Shown here one piece after another: positions 1 to 5,916 of a stretch of 6,660 nt of DNA. The position numbers and the translations under genes are program-made. Below the pieces are notes generated by a model that saw only the letters and a list, made by a program, of their open reading frames with translations, ran no database searches and had not been told where the DNA came from. Numbering within the stretch: the stretch's first letter is position 1; each line of letters opens with the position of its first letter. This stretch comes from Desulfobacterales bacterium C00003060 (GTDB lineage: Bacteria; Desulfobacterota; Desulfobacteria; Desulfobacterales; C00003060), in NCBI GenBank assembly GCA_001751085.1, contig MAXP01000187.1, positions 1 to 6,660 of the forward strand, given 5' to 3'.

Positions 1-275
1 ACAAGCATTCTCCTGAGATCCAGAATGATAACCTGCATTAACAGTGAAACGACTCTCTTGCTCATCTACAGTTATACCTCGGAAGGTTATAAATGGCGCT
101 TTTCTCGGTGAGTCATGAGCATCAAGAGCAAGGCGCGAAGGCGCGGAATAGCAGGCTATTGCAAGCCTGAGCAACGCGGCTATTGATGTTCATGGCCGGC
201 GAAGAAGTGTCATTTGTGGCCTTTCGAGGTATATACACCTTTTTTACAGATTTTTAAATGATATCATAAGGTTTG
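1..275. other. Gene-free left flank
   Basis: Apart from the inverted repeat at 73-233, nothing convincing is seen here. A minus-strand ATG at 36-38 opens a frame that runs off the left edge (12 codons visible), but it has no clear Shine-Dalgarno and is too short to call. A small perfect palindrome, ATGATATCAT, lies at 258-267 in A+T-rich DNA just beyond the stop codon at 276. Confidence 0.5.
73..233. repeat. Large imperfect inverted repeat, MITE-like
   Basis: The ends are near-identical terminal inverted repeats: TATACCTCGGAAGG at 73-86 and its complement at 220-233, 13 of 14 matching. Similarity between the arms continues inward, at roughly three quarters identity, to about 126 and 183. The centre carries further pairing, including AATAGC-AG-GCTATT at 147-160, so the whole element can fold into one long hairpin with its tip near 153. 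No ORF lies inside. Each end begins with TA, as in elements moved by Tc1/IS630-type transposases, but no transposase is present and mobility is inference. It lies 42 bp past the stop of the minus-strand gene at 276-1259 and could stabilise or end that mRNA. On the plus strand the hairpin is followed by a T6 run (241-246 region), which would suit termination of plus-strand transcription entering from the left. Confidence 0.7.
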
Positions 276-1259
276 TCAAGCAATGAAATCACCGTCAGGC
301 TGGAAGGAAAATGTGGAAACATACTCATCTACAATCGACCGTGCTACTTCTGTCTTGGCTAGCCGGATCTCAGGAAAAAGAGTTCTGCAGTCATACAACG
401 AGAGATTTCTGACTTTTTGAATAGTCTCCACTTCATTTCGAGTATGCGGATAGAGTACTCCTTCTTCAGTCATTTCTTCCTTTTCCAGCATTTTAACAAA
501 AACCAAGCTTCTCGCAGCGAGGAGGTCTACCCACGCCCCCTGGATACTTGGATGAAACACGTAGAGCAATGTCAGAATGTCTCCTGGCCCGAGGACCTGC
601 CGCTTTCCCAAGAGAGGCTTAACGATCGGGGCCATAAGGAAGATGGGCCTAAGGCGGACCTGATCCGGAAGCCTCCTCCTGAGTTCTCCCAGGAGGGCGT
701 AGTGAATATAACCAGCTTCAACATAAGCCGAAGAAAAAGATAGCAGGAGCCGTTTTAGAGCTTCCGCGCGCATTTCGTCGCGCAAAGCAAACCTTGCCGC
801 ATCGGCCCGGGCAAATTGCTTCACTGCTTCTAAGGTGGCTCTAAAAGACCCACGCAATACCGTCTCGTAATAATTCAGGAGCGCCCCGGTGGCCCTTTTT
901 TCGGCTTCGTAAACCTGGGATTGAATCGAATGTCGATTGAAGTCCCTGAACGTCCCTCCATCAGCAAAAAATTCATGAATGCCTCCCAGAATATCCAAGA
1001 AGGGTTCCACCTGATAAATCGTTTTCCCCTCTTCTTTGAGGTCACGGAGAAGCTGGCATGTTTTGTAGCTGAAGTCCGGGAACTCTATGTCTCTGTCCGG
1101 AAGATAATCCTCAATTGCAAGGGTGCCTTCAAGCATGCGGTAAAACCCTGACGCGGGCGGTTCTTCCAGAAAAATGGCGTCATGAGAACGCATGGCCCGC
1201 GAGGCAAAAGGCAGAGTCTCCGGTCGATGGCTGGAAAAGGCTATGCTGACCTGATTCAT
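276..1259 (-). CDS. Unrecognised 327-aa protein; possible distant TraB/TIKI-like
   Basis: I do not recognise this protein with confidence. It has no signal peptide and no clear membrane segment, so a cytoplasmic location is likely. The N-terminus reads as a beta strand followed by SSHRPE (H11, E14), then DAIFLEEPP (E32, E33), then KTIYQVEPF (E85). A charged, helical middle (about 115-175) leads to VEAGYIHYALL, with a GxxH motif at G183-H186. A proline- and hydrophobic-rich stretch near 215-230 follows. An early His/Glu pair, acidic residues after a strand, and a late GxxH recall the TraB/PrgY/TIKI superfamily, but the first motif lacks its glycine, so this is a weak guess. The ATG at 1259 is chosen; the frame stays open to a TTG at 1316 (346 aa), and neither start has a strong Shine-Dalgarno. 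It begins 79 bp after the ispF stop on the same strand and probably shares its transcript. Confidence 0.72.
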   Translation of the reverse strand: MNQVSIAFSSHRPETLPFASRAMRSHDAIFLEEPPASGFYRMLEGTLAIEDYLPDRDIEFPDFSYKTCQLLRDLKEEGKTIYQVEPFLDILGGIHEFFADGGTFRDFNRHSIQSQVYEAEKRATGALLNYYETVLRGSFRATLEAVKQFARADAARFALRDEMRAEALKRLLLSFSSAYVEAGYIHYALLGELRRRLPDQVRLRPIFLMAPIVKPLLGKRQVLGPGDILTLLYVFHPSIQGAWVDLLAARSLVFVKMLEKEEMTEEGVLYPHTRNEVETIQKVRNLSLYDCRTLFPEIRLAKTEVARSIVDEYVSTFSFQPDGDFIA

Positions 1260-1338
1260 TTCATTAACCCGGAGTTCGGCTGCGTAAGGGCTCGCGAGAA
1301 AGAAGTTGCAGTACAAAACACTGCCGATGAGATACCAG

Positions 1339-1812
1339 TCAACCCTCCCGAAGGGTCACAACACACATGGCGGCAATGGCTTCGCCCTTTCCGATGGCCC
1401 CCAATCCCTCCATGGTTGTTGCCTTGATGTTCACATCCCCAGGCTTGAGTGCCAGCGCACTGGCTATATTGGCCTGCATGGCCAAACGATGCAGGGAAAG
1501 CTTGGGGGCTTCGGCCAGTATGGTCGCATCCACGTTATTGACACAAAAGCCTTTAACACGAACCAGTTGAAACGTCCAAGCAAGGAGTTCCATGCTCGAA
1601 ACATCCTTAAAGCGGGGGTCAGTATCAGGATAATGCTGACCAATATCGCCCAGACCGGCAGCACCCAACAAGGCATCGCAAATTGCATGGAGCAACACAT
1701 CTGCATCAGAATGGCCCAGAAGCCCCTTTTCAAAGGGAATGATTACACCACCCAGAACGAGTCTTCGTTCATGCACCAACCTGTGAATATCATAGCCAAA
1801 TCCCACGCGCAT
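1339..1812 (-). CDS. ispF: 2-C-methyl-D-erythritol 2,4-cyclodiphosphate synthase
   Basis: This enzyme cyclises CDP-methylerythritol 2-phosphate to methylerythritol cyclodiphosphate with release of CMP, the fifth step of the MEP pathway to isoprenoids. It is a cytosolic homotrimer. The 157 residues are full length for the family. Metal ligands D8, H10 and H42 are present, in GYDIHR and near GHSDADVLLH. HYPDTD at 60-65, DATILAEAPK at 95-104 and NIKATTMEGLG at 128-138 (T132, T133, E135) all fall at the numbering known from E. coli. The usual GRGEG near 141 is GKGEA here, a mild change. The start ATG at 1812 is preceded by AGGAATTAGGAATCC, giving a usable Shine-Dalgarno. A TTGACA promoter lies about 110 bp upstream, and an unrecognised gene follows on the same strand. 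The identification is very secure. Confidence 0.98.
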   Translation of the reverse strand: MRVGFGYDIHRLVHERRLVLGGVIIPFEKGLLGHSDADVLLHAICDALLGAAGLGDIGQHYPDTDPRFKDVSSMELLAWTFQLVRVKGFCVNNVDATILAEAPKLSLHRLAMQANIASALALKPGDVNIKATTMEGLGAIGKGEAIAAMCVVTLREG

Positions 1813-1815
1813 GAT

Positions 1816-1828
1816 TTAGGATTCCTAA
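1816..1828. promoter_or_regulatory. Palindrome overlapping the ispF ribosome binding site
   Basis: TTAGGATTCCTAA is a perfect 6+1+6 palindrome. On the minus strand it contains the AGGA that serves as the ispF Shine-Dalgarno, just upstream of the ATG at 1812. A second AGGAAT lies directly upstream, so the ribosome has two possible docking sites. The loop is too tight for a full RNA hairpin, so any role would more likely be protein binding; it may be chance. Confidence 0.3.
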
Positions 1829-1855
1829 TTCCTATTTCAAATGATCGACTTCACC

Positions 1856-1871
1856 TGTGTATAATCACACA
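1856..1871. promoter_or_regulatory. Operator-like palindrome in ispF leader (CRP/FNR-like spacing)
   Basis: TGTGTATAATCACACA has perfect 5-bp arms (TGTGT/ACACA) separated by 6 bp, the same geometry as the TGTGA-N6-TCACA site of the CRP/FNR family, with T/A in place of A/T at the inner arm position. It sits about 20-35 bp downstream of the predicted ispF transcription start, where a bound protein would block elongation. The embedded TATAAT at 1860-1865 could also be a plus-strand -10, but no good -35 stands at the right distance. Operator function is inference. Confidence 0.4.
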
Positions 1872-1898
1872 ACACTGATATTAGATTTTGTTTCTACA

Positions 1899-1928
1899 TG
1901 TATATCAGACTCACTAACCGCCTGTCAA
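1899..1928 (-). promoter_or_regulatory. Sigma70-type promoter for ispF
   Basis: On the minus strand a perfect -35 TTGACA (complement of 1923-1928) is followed after 18 bp by TATACA (complement of 1899-1904, 4 of 6 matches). The predicted start is near 1892, giving an ispF leader of about 80 nt. A 7-bp inverted repeat, CTGATAT (1875-1881) and ATATCAG (1902-1908), brackets the -10 and start region and might be a repressor site. Confidence 0.6.
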
Positions 1929-1939
1929 AACGAATAATA

Positions 1940-1968
1940 TTGAGATTTTGCCCAATGCGTGCTATAGT
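1940..1968 (+). promoter_or_regulatory. Strong sigma70-type promoter with extended -10
   Basis: TTGAGA at 1940-1945 (5 of 6) and TATAGT at 1963-1968 (5 of 6) are separated by exactly 17 bp, and TGC precedes the -10, which is the extended -10 motif TGn. The predicted start is near 1975, giving a leader of about 273 nt before the gene at 2248. Its -35 lies only 11 bp from the -35 of the opposite-facing ispF promoter, so the two polymerase sites are back to back and likely influence each other. Confidence 0.7.
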
Positions 1969-2018
1969 CCTTAAGAAAAAGATTTTGGGGTTCAACATAG
2001 CCTCGTAGCGAAAAACAG

Positions 2019-2115
2019 CGGGTTACGGGTTCCAAGCAAGCTGAAAGCTGAAAGCTCAAGGCTCAAAGAAAAACCATGGTTCTGCTGCCTTCAGCTTTGA
2101 GCTTTGAGCCTTCCA
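2019..2115 (+). repeat. Heptad-repeat palindrome in the leader of the metal-binding gene
   Basis: From 2019 to 2067 the sequence is seven contiguous 7-nt units: CGGGTTA, CGGGTTC, CAAGCAA, GCTGAAA twice, GCTCAAG, GCTCAAA. The complementary arm at 2088-2115 is again made of heptads: CCTTCAG, CTTTGAG twice, CCTTCCA. Bases 2050-2068 pair with 2095-2113 in 17 of 19 positions, plus one G-U, around a 26-nt loop that itself holds the palindrome AACCATGGTT (2072-2081). No T-run follows, so this is not an ordinary terminator. It would be a strong hairpin in the middle of the 273-nt leader. A similar element lies at 2977-3059. Confidence 0.75.
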
Positions 2116-2169
2116 CTACCAACAACAAAGTTAGGTCTTACTGAGCCTTTACTATACCCCAAAAACATT

Positions 2170-2241
2170 ATCTTGAAATCATATCAATAAATAAGGAGTT
2201 TTCATGAAAGGCGAATCCCCCTGACTTCAAGATCGGGGGAT
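2170..2241 (+). promoter_or_regulatory. Candidate H-type pseudoknot sequestering a ribosome binding site
   Basis: Two perfect complementary pairs interleave. ATCTTGAA (2170-2177) matches TTCAAGAT (2226-2233), and ATCCCCC (2215-2221) matches GGGGGAT (2235-2241). The order 5'a-5'b-3'a-3'b is that of a pseudoknot, with loops of 37, 4 and 1 nt. GGGGGA in the last arm is the only Shine-Dalgarno-like sequence before the ATG at 2248, so the fold would block translation. Even without the first pair, the second is a stable 7-bp, five-G·C hairpin. Folding is inferred from sequence alone. Confidence 0.5.
2204..2224 (+). CDS. Six-residue leader ORF (MKGESP)
   Basis: A strong Shine-Dalgarno, AAGGAG at 2193-2198, stands 5 nt before an ATG that opens a six-codon frame ending in TGA at 2222-2224. 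The last two codons (TCC CCC) are part of the left arm of the hairpin that covers the Shine-Dalgarno of the next gene, and the stop falls right after that arm. A ribosome on this leader would melt the hairpin and free the downstream start, so its likely role is translational coupling rather than making a functional peptide. The site has a better ribosome binding site than the main gene, which is what makes it credible. Confidence 0.5.
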   Translation: MKGESP

Positions 2242-2247
2242 AGACAA

Positions 2248-2934
2248 ATGGGAATATCAAAGTTAGATGTCCTGGGTCAGATATACGATATTTATGGGAC
2301 CTTCTCATCACGCCTGAGGGTGGCCTGCGTGCGGGGTTGCACGGCGTGCTGCACCCAGAATGTTACCATGACTACCCTGGAAGGATACCGAATTGTTGAA
2401 CACTTGATCCACACGGGGCAACGGCATCTCTTCCATCGCCTCCATCATTCATCACACCATGAACGATTCCAGCCCACCATTACCACCAATAAGCTTCTAA
2501 CCCTTTGCATGCAAGGAGATGACCCACCCGAAGAAAAGAGCTGCCTGCCGGGATCTGCGTGCCCATTTCTTTCAAATAACGAATGTCTCATCTATCTGGA
2601 ACGACCATTTGCCTGCCGGTGCTTCTTTTCCACCCAGAAGTGTGAAGCAACAGACTGCGCTGTGGTTGACCCGTTCTTGGTCACAGTAAATACTGTTTTC
2701 TTGCAGTTCATCGAGCACATCGACGCGGGCGGGGTCTTTGGAAATATGATTGATGTGCTGCTTTTTCTGGAATCTGAGGCACAGCAAAAGCGACAAGACA
2801 TAGACGCGAGCCCCAATTATCCTGGAGGGCTTCCGACTAATCGTTGCATACCCGGGATCTTCGTGCCACCAGAGCATCACTCGATGATACAACCCATCTT
2901 ACAAACTATTAGAAAATCGGGCATCCTTCATTAA
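2248..2934 (+). CDS. YkgJ-family CxxxCxxCC putative zinc/iron-binding protein
   Basis: The 228 residues carry the cysteine cluster of the YkgJ/UPF0153 family, described as zinc- or iron-chelating with unknown cellular role. The first cluster is C27, C31, C34, C35 (CVRGCTACC). The second is CPFLSNNECLIYLERPFACR, with C105, C113 and C123 and the typical Y-x-x-RP-x-x-CR ending. Extra cysteines occur at 87, 99, 125, 132 and 137. Unusually, residues 60-71 hold six histidines in twelve (HLFHRLHHSSHH), which may add metal ligands. The last 90 residues are not family-specific in any way I recognise. No signal peptide or membrane segment is seen, so it is probably cytoplasmic. The ATG at 2248 follows GGGGGA by 7 nt, a site that can be hidden in a hairpin. 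It appears to be a single-gene transcript from the promoter at 1940-1968, with a palindrome 50 bp after its stop. Confidence 0.82.
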   Translation: MGISKLDVLGQIYDIYGTFSSRLRVACVRGCTACCTQNVTMTTLEGYRIVEHLIHTGQRHLFHRLHHSSHHERFQPTITTNKLLTLCMQGDDPPEEKSCLPGSACPFLSNNECLIYLERPFACRCFFSTQKCEATDCAVVDPFLVTVNTVFLQFIEHIDAGGVFGNMIDVLLFLESEAQQKRQDIDASPNYPGGLPTNRCIPGIFVPPEHHSMIQPILQTIRKSGILH

Positions 2935-2976
2935 ATCTCAGAAGTAGTTTACACTTTATTGATCTTATGTTTTGGC

Positions 2977-3059
2977 AATGAAATTTGAAACTTGAAATTT
3001 GAAATTGGGAAAAACAAAAATATGTAGATGCCTTACCTAATTTCCAATTTCCAGTTTCA
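2977..3059. repeat. Second heptad-repeat palindrome
   Basis: The left arm is four contiguous heptads ending in TGAAA (AATGAAA, TTTGAAA, CTTGAAA, TTTGAAA; 2977-3004). The right arm contains CTAATTT, CCAATTT and CCAGTTT (3037-3057). Bases 2986-3009 pair with 3036-3059 in 21 of 24 positions plus one G-U. The loop is 26 nt, the same as in the element at 2019-2115, although the base sequences differ. It lies between the metal-binding gene and the galU-like gene, with no T-run after it. It might end or protect the upstream mRNA; that is inference. The rest of the interval to 3182 shows no confident promoter. Confidence 0.75.
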
Positions 3060-3182
3060 GCATCCGTATTCAATTCGATAATGCACGTTTTTTTGAAAAA
3101 AGTGCTAAGGGCTGGGTCAATGAAGGATGCCAAAAATCGTAATAGTTCAGCCTCTCGGGTGAACGGATAGAGGAAGTATTCC

Positions 3183-4019
3183 ATGTTCAAACACGTCACA
3201 AAAGCCGTTATCGCGACAGCCGGGCTTGGAACACGCCTTAGGCCCATGACACTCCACACCCCGAAAGAACTCCTGCCAGTCGGGGAAAAACCAATGATTC
3301 AATATGCCCTTGAGATGTACATGGAATCGGGCATTCATGAGTTTTGCATTATCACAAGCCCCGAAAAACCTCGGATCAAGGATTTCATAACGGGCAACTT
3401 GACCCCCCCTACCCTTCCCTTTCAAAAAGATACTCGATTTTACAAAAAGCTGGAACGATGCGGAATCGTTTTTGTTACACAGACCCATCATAGAGGCGTT
3501 GCCGATGCCATAGGGCTTGCCAGGGATTTTGTTGGAGACGAACCATTTGCGTGCATTATGCCGGACTGCCTGCTGTTTTCAAAGAAGCCACATGCACGAC
3601 AGCTTCTGCAGGTATTCGAGAGGCATAAAAAAAATGTGATCGGCACACTTCTCATAAGGTATGCTGATGTTGAACGTTTTGGTAATGTGGGTGTGCTGCA
3701 AACCAAAAGCCTCAATGGTGACTGTTTCCTTATTACATCACTTTCTGATAAGAAGAGAGAACCACTGACCGCGAGGCCTGGCGAGATGATTCATAAAGGA
3801 TTTGGTGCAGGGATTTATCTACCGGAATACTTTGACCTGATTGAAGCGATACGCCCCCAGGCCAAGGAAGAGGTGGACGATATCCCGATTCACCAGATCC
3901 TTGTCAAGCAGGGAAAATTACTGGGGTGCCTGCTTGAAGGAACGGCCTTTGATGCGGGGCACCCTTTGGGTCTTCGCGCGGCAGCCCATTACGCAGGACG
4001 CCGGAACAAAAAAACTTAG
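3183..4019 (+). CDS. GalU-family sugar-1-phosphate nucleotidyltransferase (UTP-glucose-1-P uridylyltransferase-like)
   Basis: The fold is a nucleotidyltransferase that joins NTP and a sugar 1-phosphate, most likely UTP and glucose 1-phosphate to UDP-glucose, in the cytosol. The nucleotide-binding signature AGLGTRLRPMT is at 13-23 and TPKELLPVGEKPMIQYALE at 26-44. FVTQTHHRGVADAI (97-110) and VGDEPFACIMPDCLL (117-131) follow the GalU pattern Q-x-x-P-x-G-x-x-A then PDDL; D128 is the expected metal-binding aspartate. Near the C-terminus, VDDIPIHQIL and FDAGHPLGLRAA match GalU's LTDAI and DCGxKLG regions. At 278 residues it is slightly short, and PDD to PDC and DCGSKLG to DAGHPLG mark it as a divergent member, so the sugar is not certain. 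GAGGAAG lies 6 nt before the ATG. rsmA follows after 101 bp on the same strand and may be cotranscribed. Confidence 0.85.
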   Translation: MFKHVTKAVIATAGLGTRLRPMTLHTPKELLPVGEKPMIQYALEMYMESGIHEFCIITSPEKPRIKDFITGNLTPPTLPFQKDTRFYKKLERCGIVFVTQTHHRGVADAIGLARDFVGDEPFACIMPDCLLFSKKPHARQLLQVFERHKKNVIGTLLIRYADVERFGNVGVLQTKSLNGDCFLITSLSDKKREPLTARPGEMIHKGFGAGIYLPEYFDLIEAIRPQAKEEVDDIPIHQILVKQGKLLGCLLEGTAFDAGHPLGLRAAAHYAGRRNKKT

Positions 4020-4120
4020 TGGCTTTGCCCCGATCAGGCTCAGGGCCAGAGGGCCTGTGTCCACTCCAACCTGTAGGCTCTACCTTCCAGGGCGTAGTCC
4101 ACATTAGGGAATTCCTTTCT

Positions 4121-4978
4121 GTGAAATCACCCCGTCAAATTCTGAAAACCAGGGGCATCCGCCTCCGGAAGTCCATGGGACAGCATTTCCTGGCAGATCC
4201 TAATGTGGCAGCAATGATCGTTAGGCGGGCTCAGTTCAACCCGGATGATGTAGTCCTTGAGATAGGTGCGGGGATCGGCGCCCTTACCCTGCCGTTGGCG
4301 CAACAGGTAAAACACGTCCTGGCAGTAGAACCAGACAGGAAGATCGCCGCCATCCTTGGCAATGAACTCTCAGCCGAAGGTATCTGCAACGTAACAATCA
4401 TTGAAAAGGACATCCTGCAGTGCGACATAGAAGCCCTTGCAGCCAAATCAGATGCGCCCTTCAAGGTGCTCGGCAATCTTCCATACAACATCTCTTCTCA
4501 GGTTCTCGTTCGGCTGATCCATTATCGCCAGGTAATTGAGTCTGCTTTTCTCACGTTCCAAAAAGAGGTTGCTGAGCGTCTTGCGGCCAAACACGGAAAC
4601 AAAAGCTACGGCAGGTTATCGGTTTTGATTCAGTATTGTGCCGAGATCTACCCCCTGGTTCAAGTGGCGGCCTCAGCCTTCTTTCCAAAGCCAAAGGTAG
4701 ATTCTCAAGTGGTTGGCATTGAGTTCCACCACCCTGTCAGTTTCCAGGCAACTGATGAGGATTTTCTATTTCAGATAGTTCGGGCAGCCTTTGGGAAGCG
4801 ACGCAAGACCTTGAAAAATGCCCTGTTAGGCAGCAATCTAGAATTCGGGGATGAGGGGATATCAGCAGCACTGGAACTCGCAGAGATCGATTCGCGAAGA
4901 CGGGCCGAAACTTTAAGTGTCAAAGAGTTTGTAACTCTGAGCAATCATCTCCAAGGGCTCAGACTTGACCTTCAATGA
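4121..4978 (+). CDS. rsmA: 16S rRNA (adenine(1518)-N6/adenine(1519)-N6)-dimethyltransferase
   Basis: RsmA (KsgA) uses S-adenosylmethionine to dimethylate two adjacent adenines in the 3'-terminal hairpin of 16S rRNA, a late check in 30S assembly. Numbering from the chosen start: [11 protein letters not shown] at 17-27, the SAM loop [11 protein letters not shown] at 46-56, AVEPD with E70, EKDIL with D97, and the catalytic NLPYNIS at 119-125. [18 protein letters not shown] and [12 protein letters not shown] follow in family order. The frame is open upstream to a GTG overlapping the previous stop (319 aa), but those 34 residues look unlike any RsmA. The GTG at 4121 gives 285 aa starting [14 protein letters not shown], as is common in relatives, with TAGGGA about 10 nt before it. 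The 101 bp before it holds only a small G+C-rich hairpin (about 4043-4056). The 3' end overlaps convergent fcl by 7 nt. Confidence 0.97.
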   Translation: MKSPRQILKTRGIRLRKSMGQHFLADPNVAAMIVRRAQFNPDDVVLEIGAGIGALTLPLAQQVKHVLAVEPDRKIAAILGNELSAEGICNVTIIEKDILQCDIEALAAKSDAPFKVLGNLPYNISSQVLVRLIHYRQVIESAFLTFQKEVAERLAAKHGNKSYGRLSVLIQYCAEIYPLVQVAASAFFPKPKVDSQVVGIEFHHPVSFQATDEDFLFQIVRAAFGKRRKTLKNALLGSNLEFGDEGISAALELAEIDSRRRAETLSVKEFVTLSNHLQGLRLDLQ

Positions 4979-5904
4979 TTCCCCTGTTGGCAATACCACT
5001 CATACGTCTTCCTTATTCCCTCCTCTAAGGATATCTTGGGCTTCCAGCCCAGGCCTCTAAGCCTGCTAACATCAAGTACCTTGCGAGGTGTGCCGTCCGG
5101 TTTTTCAGTATCATATTCAATATTGCCCGGATAACCGACAATATCCTTCACTGACAGTGCAAACTCTGCGATAGAAATATCTTCACCCCAACCAACGTTG
5201 ATGATATCTGATTCATCATAATGATTTACAAGAAAAATACATGCATCCGCCAAGTCGTCCACATGAAGGAATTCACGTTTTGGAATTCCTGTCCCCCAGA
5301 TGGTTACAGACGGGTATGACTTAACCTTGGCCTCGTGGAATTTCCGAATCAGAGCGGGGATGACATGGGATGTCTCAAGGTCAAAATTATCATTCGGTCC
5401 GTACAGATTGGTGGGCATGACCGATATGAAGTTGGTGTCGTACTGCCGATTATATGACTGACACATCTTGATACCTGCGATCTTTGCAACAGCATACGGC
5501 TCATTGGTTGGCTCAAGGGTGTCGGTGAGAAGATATTCTTCCTTCATGGGCTGCGGGCAATGCTTTGGATAGATACATGATGATCCTAAGAAAAGGAGCT
5601 TTTTTACTCCGGTGCGATACGCTGAATGAATAACGTTGGTTTGCACCATTATGTTGCTATAAATAAACTCCGCCGGAAAGCTGTTATTAGCCCATATCCC
5701 ACCTACCTTGGCGGCTCCAAGAAAGACATAATCAGGTCTTTGCTCCTGAAAAAAGGACTCGACCTGTGCCTGTCTTTCCAAATCCAACTCTATGTGGGTG
5801 CGCCGGATGATATTCGTGTATCCCTTTTTCTTTAATCTCAGGCAGATGGCTGACCCAACAAGCCCCCTGTGACCTGCGACAAATATCTTGGAATCTAACT
5901 CCAT
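4972..5904 (-). CDS. fcl: GDP-L-fucose synthase
   Basis: This bifunctional epimerase/reductase turns GDP-4-keto-6-deoxymannose into GDP-L-fucose with NADPH, following Gmd. It is an extended short-chain dehydrogenase. The NADP loop is [10 protein letters not shown] at 11-20. The catalytic set aligns with that known from E. coli with an offset of one: S108 and C110 in GSSCIYP, Y137 and K141 in EPYAVAK, and H180 in [19 protein letters not shown] and [12 protein letters not shown] are also typical. At 310 residues it is full length. The ATG at 5904 is chosen because GGAGG stands 5 nt before it; a TTG at 5916 in frame would overlap that site. It starts 12 bp after the gmd stop, so the two are certainly an operon. 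Confidence 0.97.
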   Translation of the reverse strand: MELDSKIFVAGHRGLVGSAICLRLKKKGYTNIIRRTHIELDLERQAQVESFFQEQRPDYVFLGAAKVGGIWANNSFPAEFIYSNIMVQTNVIHSAYRTGVKKLLFLGSSCIYPKHCPQPMKEEYLLTDTLEPTNEPYAVAKIAGIKMCQSYNRQYDTNFISVMPTNLYGPNDNFDLETSHVIPALIRKFHEAKVKSYPSVTIWGTGIPKREFLHVDDLADACIFLVNHYDESDIINVGWGEDISIAEFALSVKDIVGYPGNIEYDTEKPDGTPRKVLDVSRLRGLGWKPKISLEEGIRKTYEWYCQQGNH

Positions 5905-5916
5905 TGCATCCTCCAA

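Noticed and set aside
1..38. Minus-strand ATG opening a frame off the left edge
   Set aside because: Only 12 codons are visible and no good Shine-Dalgarno precedes it.
417..743. 108-codon plus-strand ORF opposite the 327-aa gene
   Set aside because: Starts with no ribosome binding site and is low in protein-like features; the minus-strand frame is three times longer.
1836..1865. Plus-strand promoter using TATAAT at 1860-1865
   Set aside because: The best -35 (TTCAAA at 1836-1841) is weak, and the promoter at 1940-1968 is far better placed and matched; TATAAT here is more likely the centre of the palindrome.
1306..1878. 190-codon plus-strand ORF antisense to ispF
   Set aside because: It runs opposite a perfectly conserved ispF with all catalytic residues; the translation resembles no protein and is a shadow frame.
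2019..2115. CRISPR array or rho-independent terminator
   Set aside because: The 7-nt units are too short and there are no spacers, so not CRISPR; no T-run follows the stem, so not a standard terminator.
3083..3105. Hairpin-like GCAC/GTGC with T and A runs
   Set aside because: The loop would be about two bases and the left arm has an extra G; the stem is mostly A-U and no T-run follows.
3081..3170. 29-residue plus-strand ORF ending 12 bp before the galU-like gene
   Set aside because: No Shine-Dalgarno precedes the ATG at 3081 or the one at 3120, and the composition is not protein-like. It could act as a leader, but nothing supports it beyond position.
4019..4120. 34-residue N-terminal extension of RsmA from the GTG overlapping the previous stop
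   Set aside because: The extension is Gly/Pro-rich, unlike any RsmA start, and has no ribosome binding site; the GTG at 4121 gives a normal family N-terminus.
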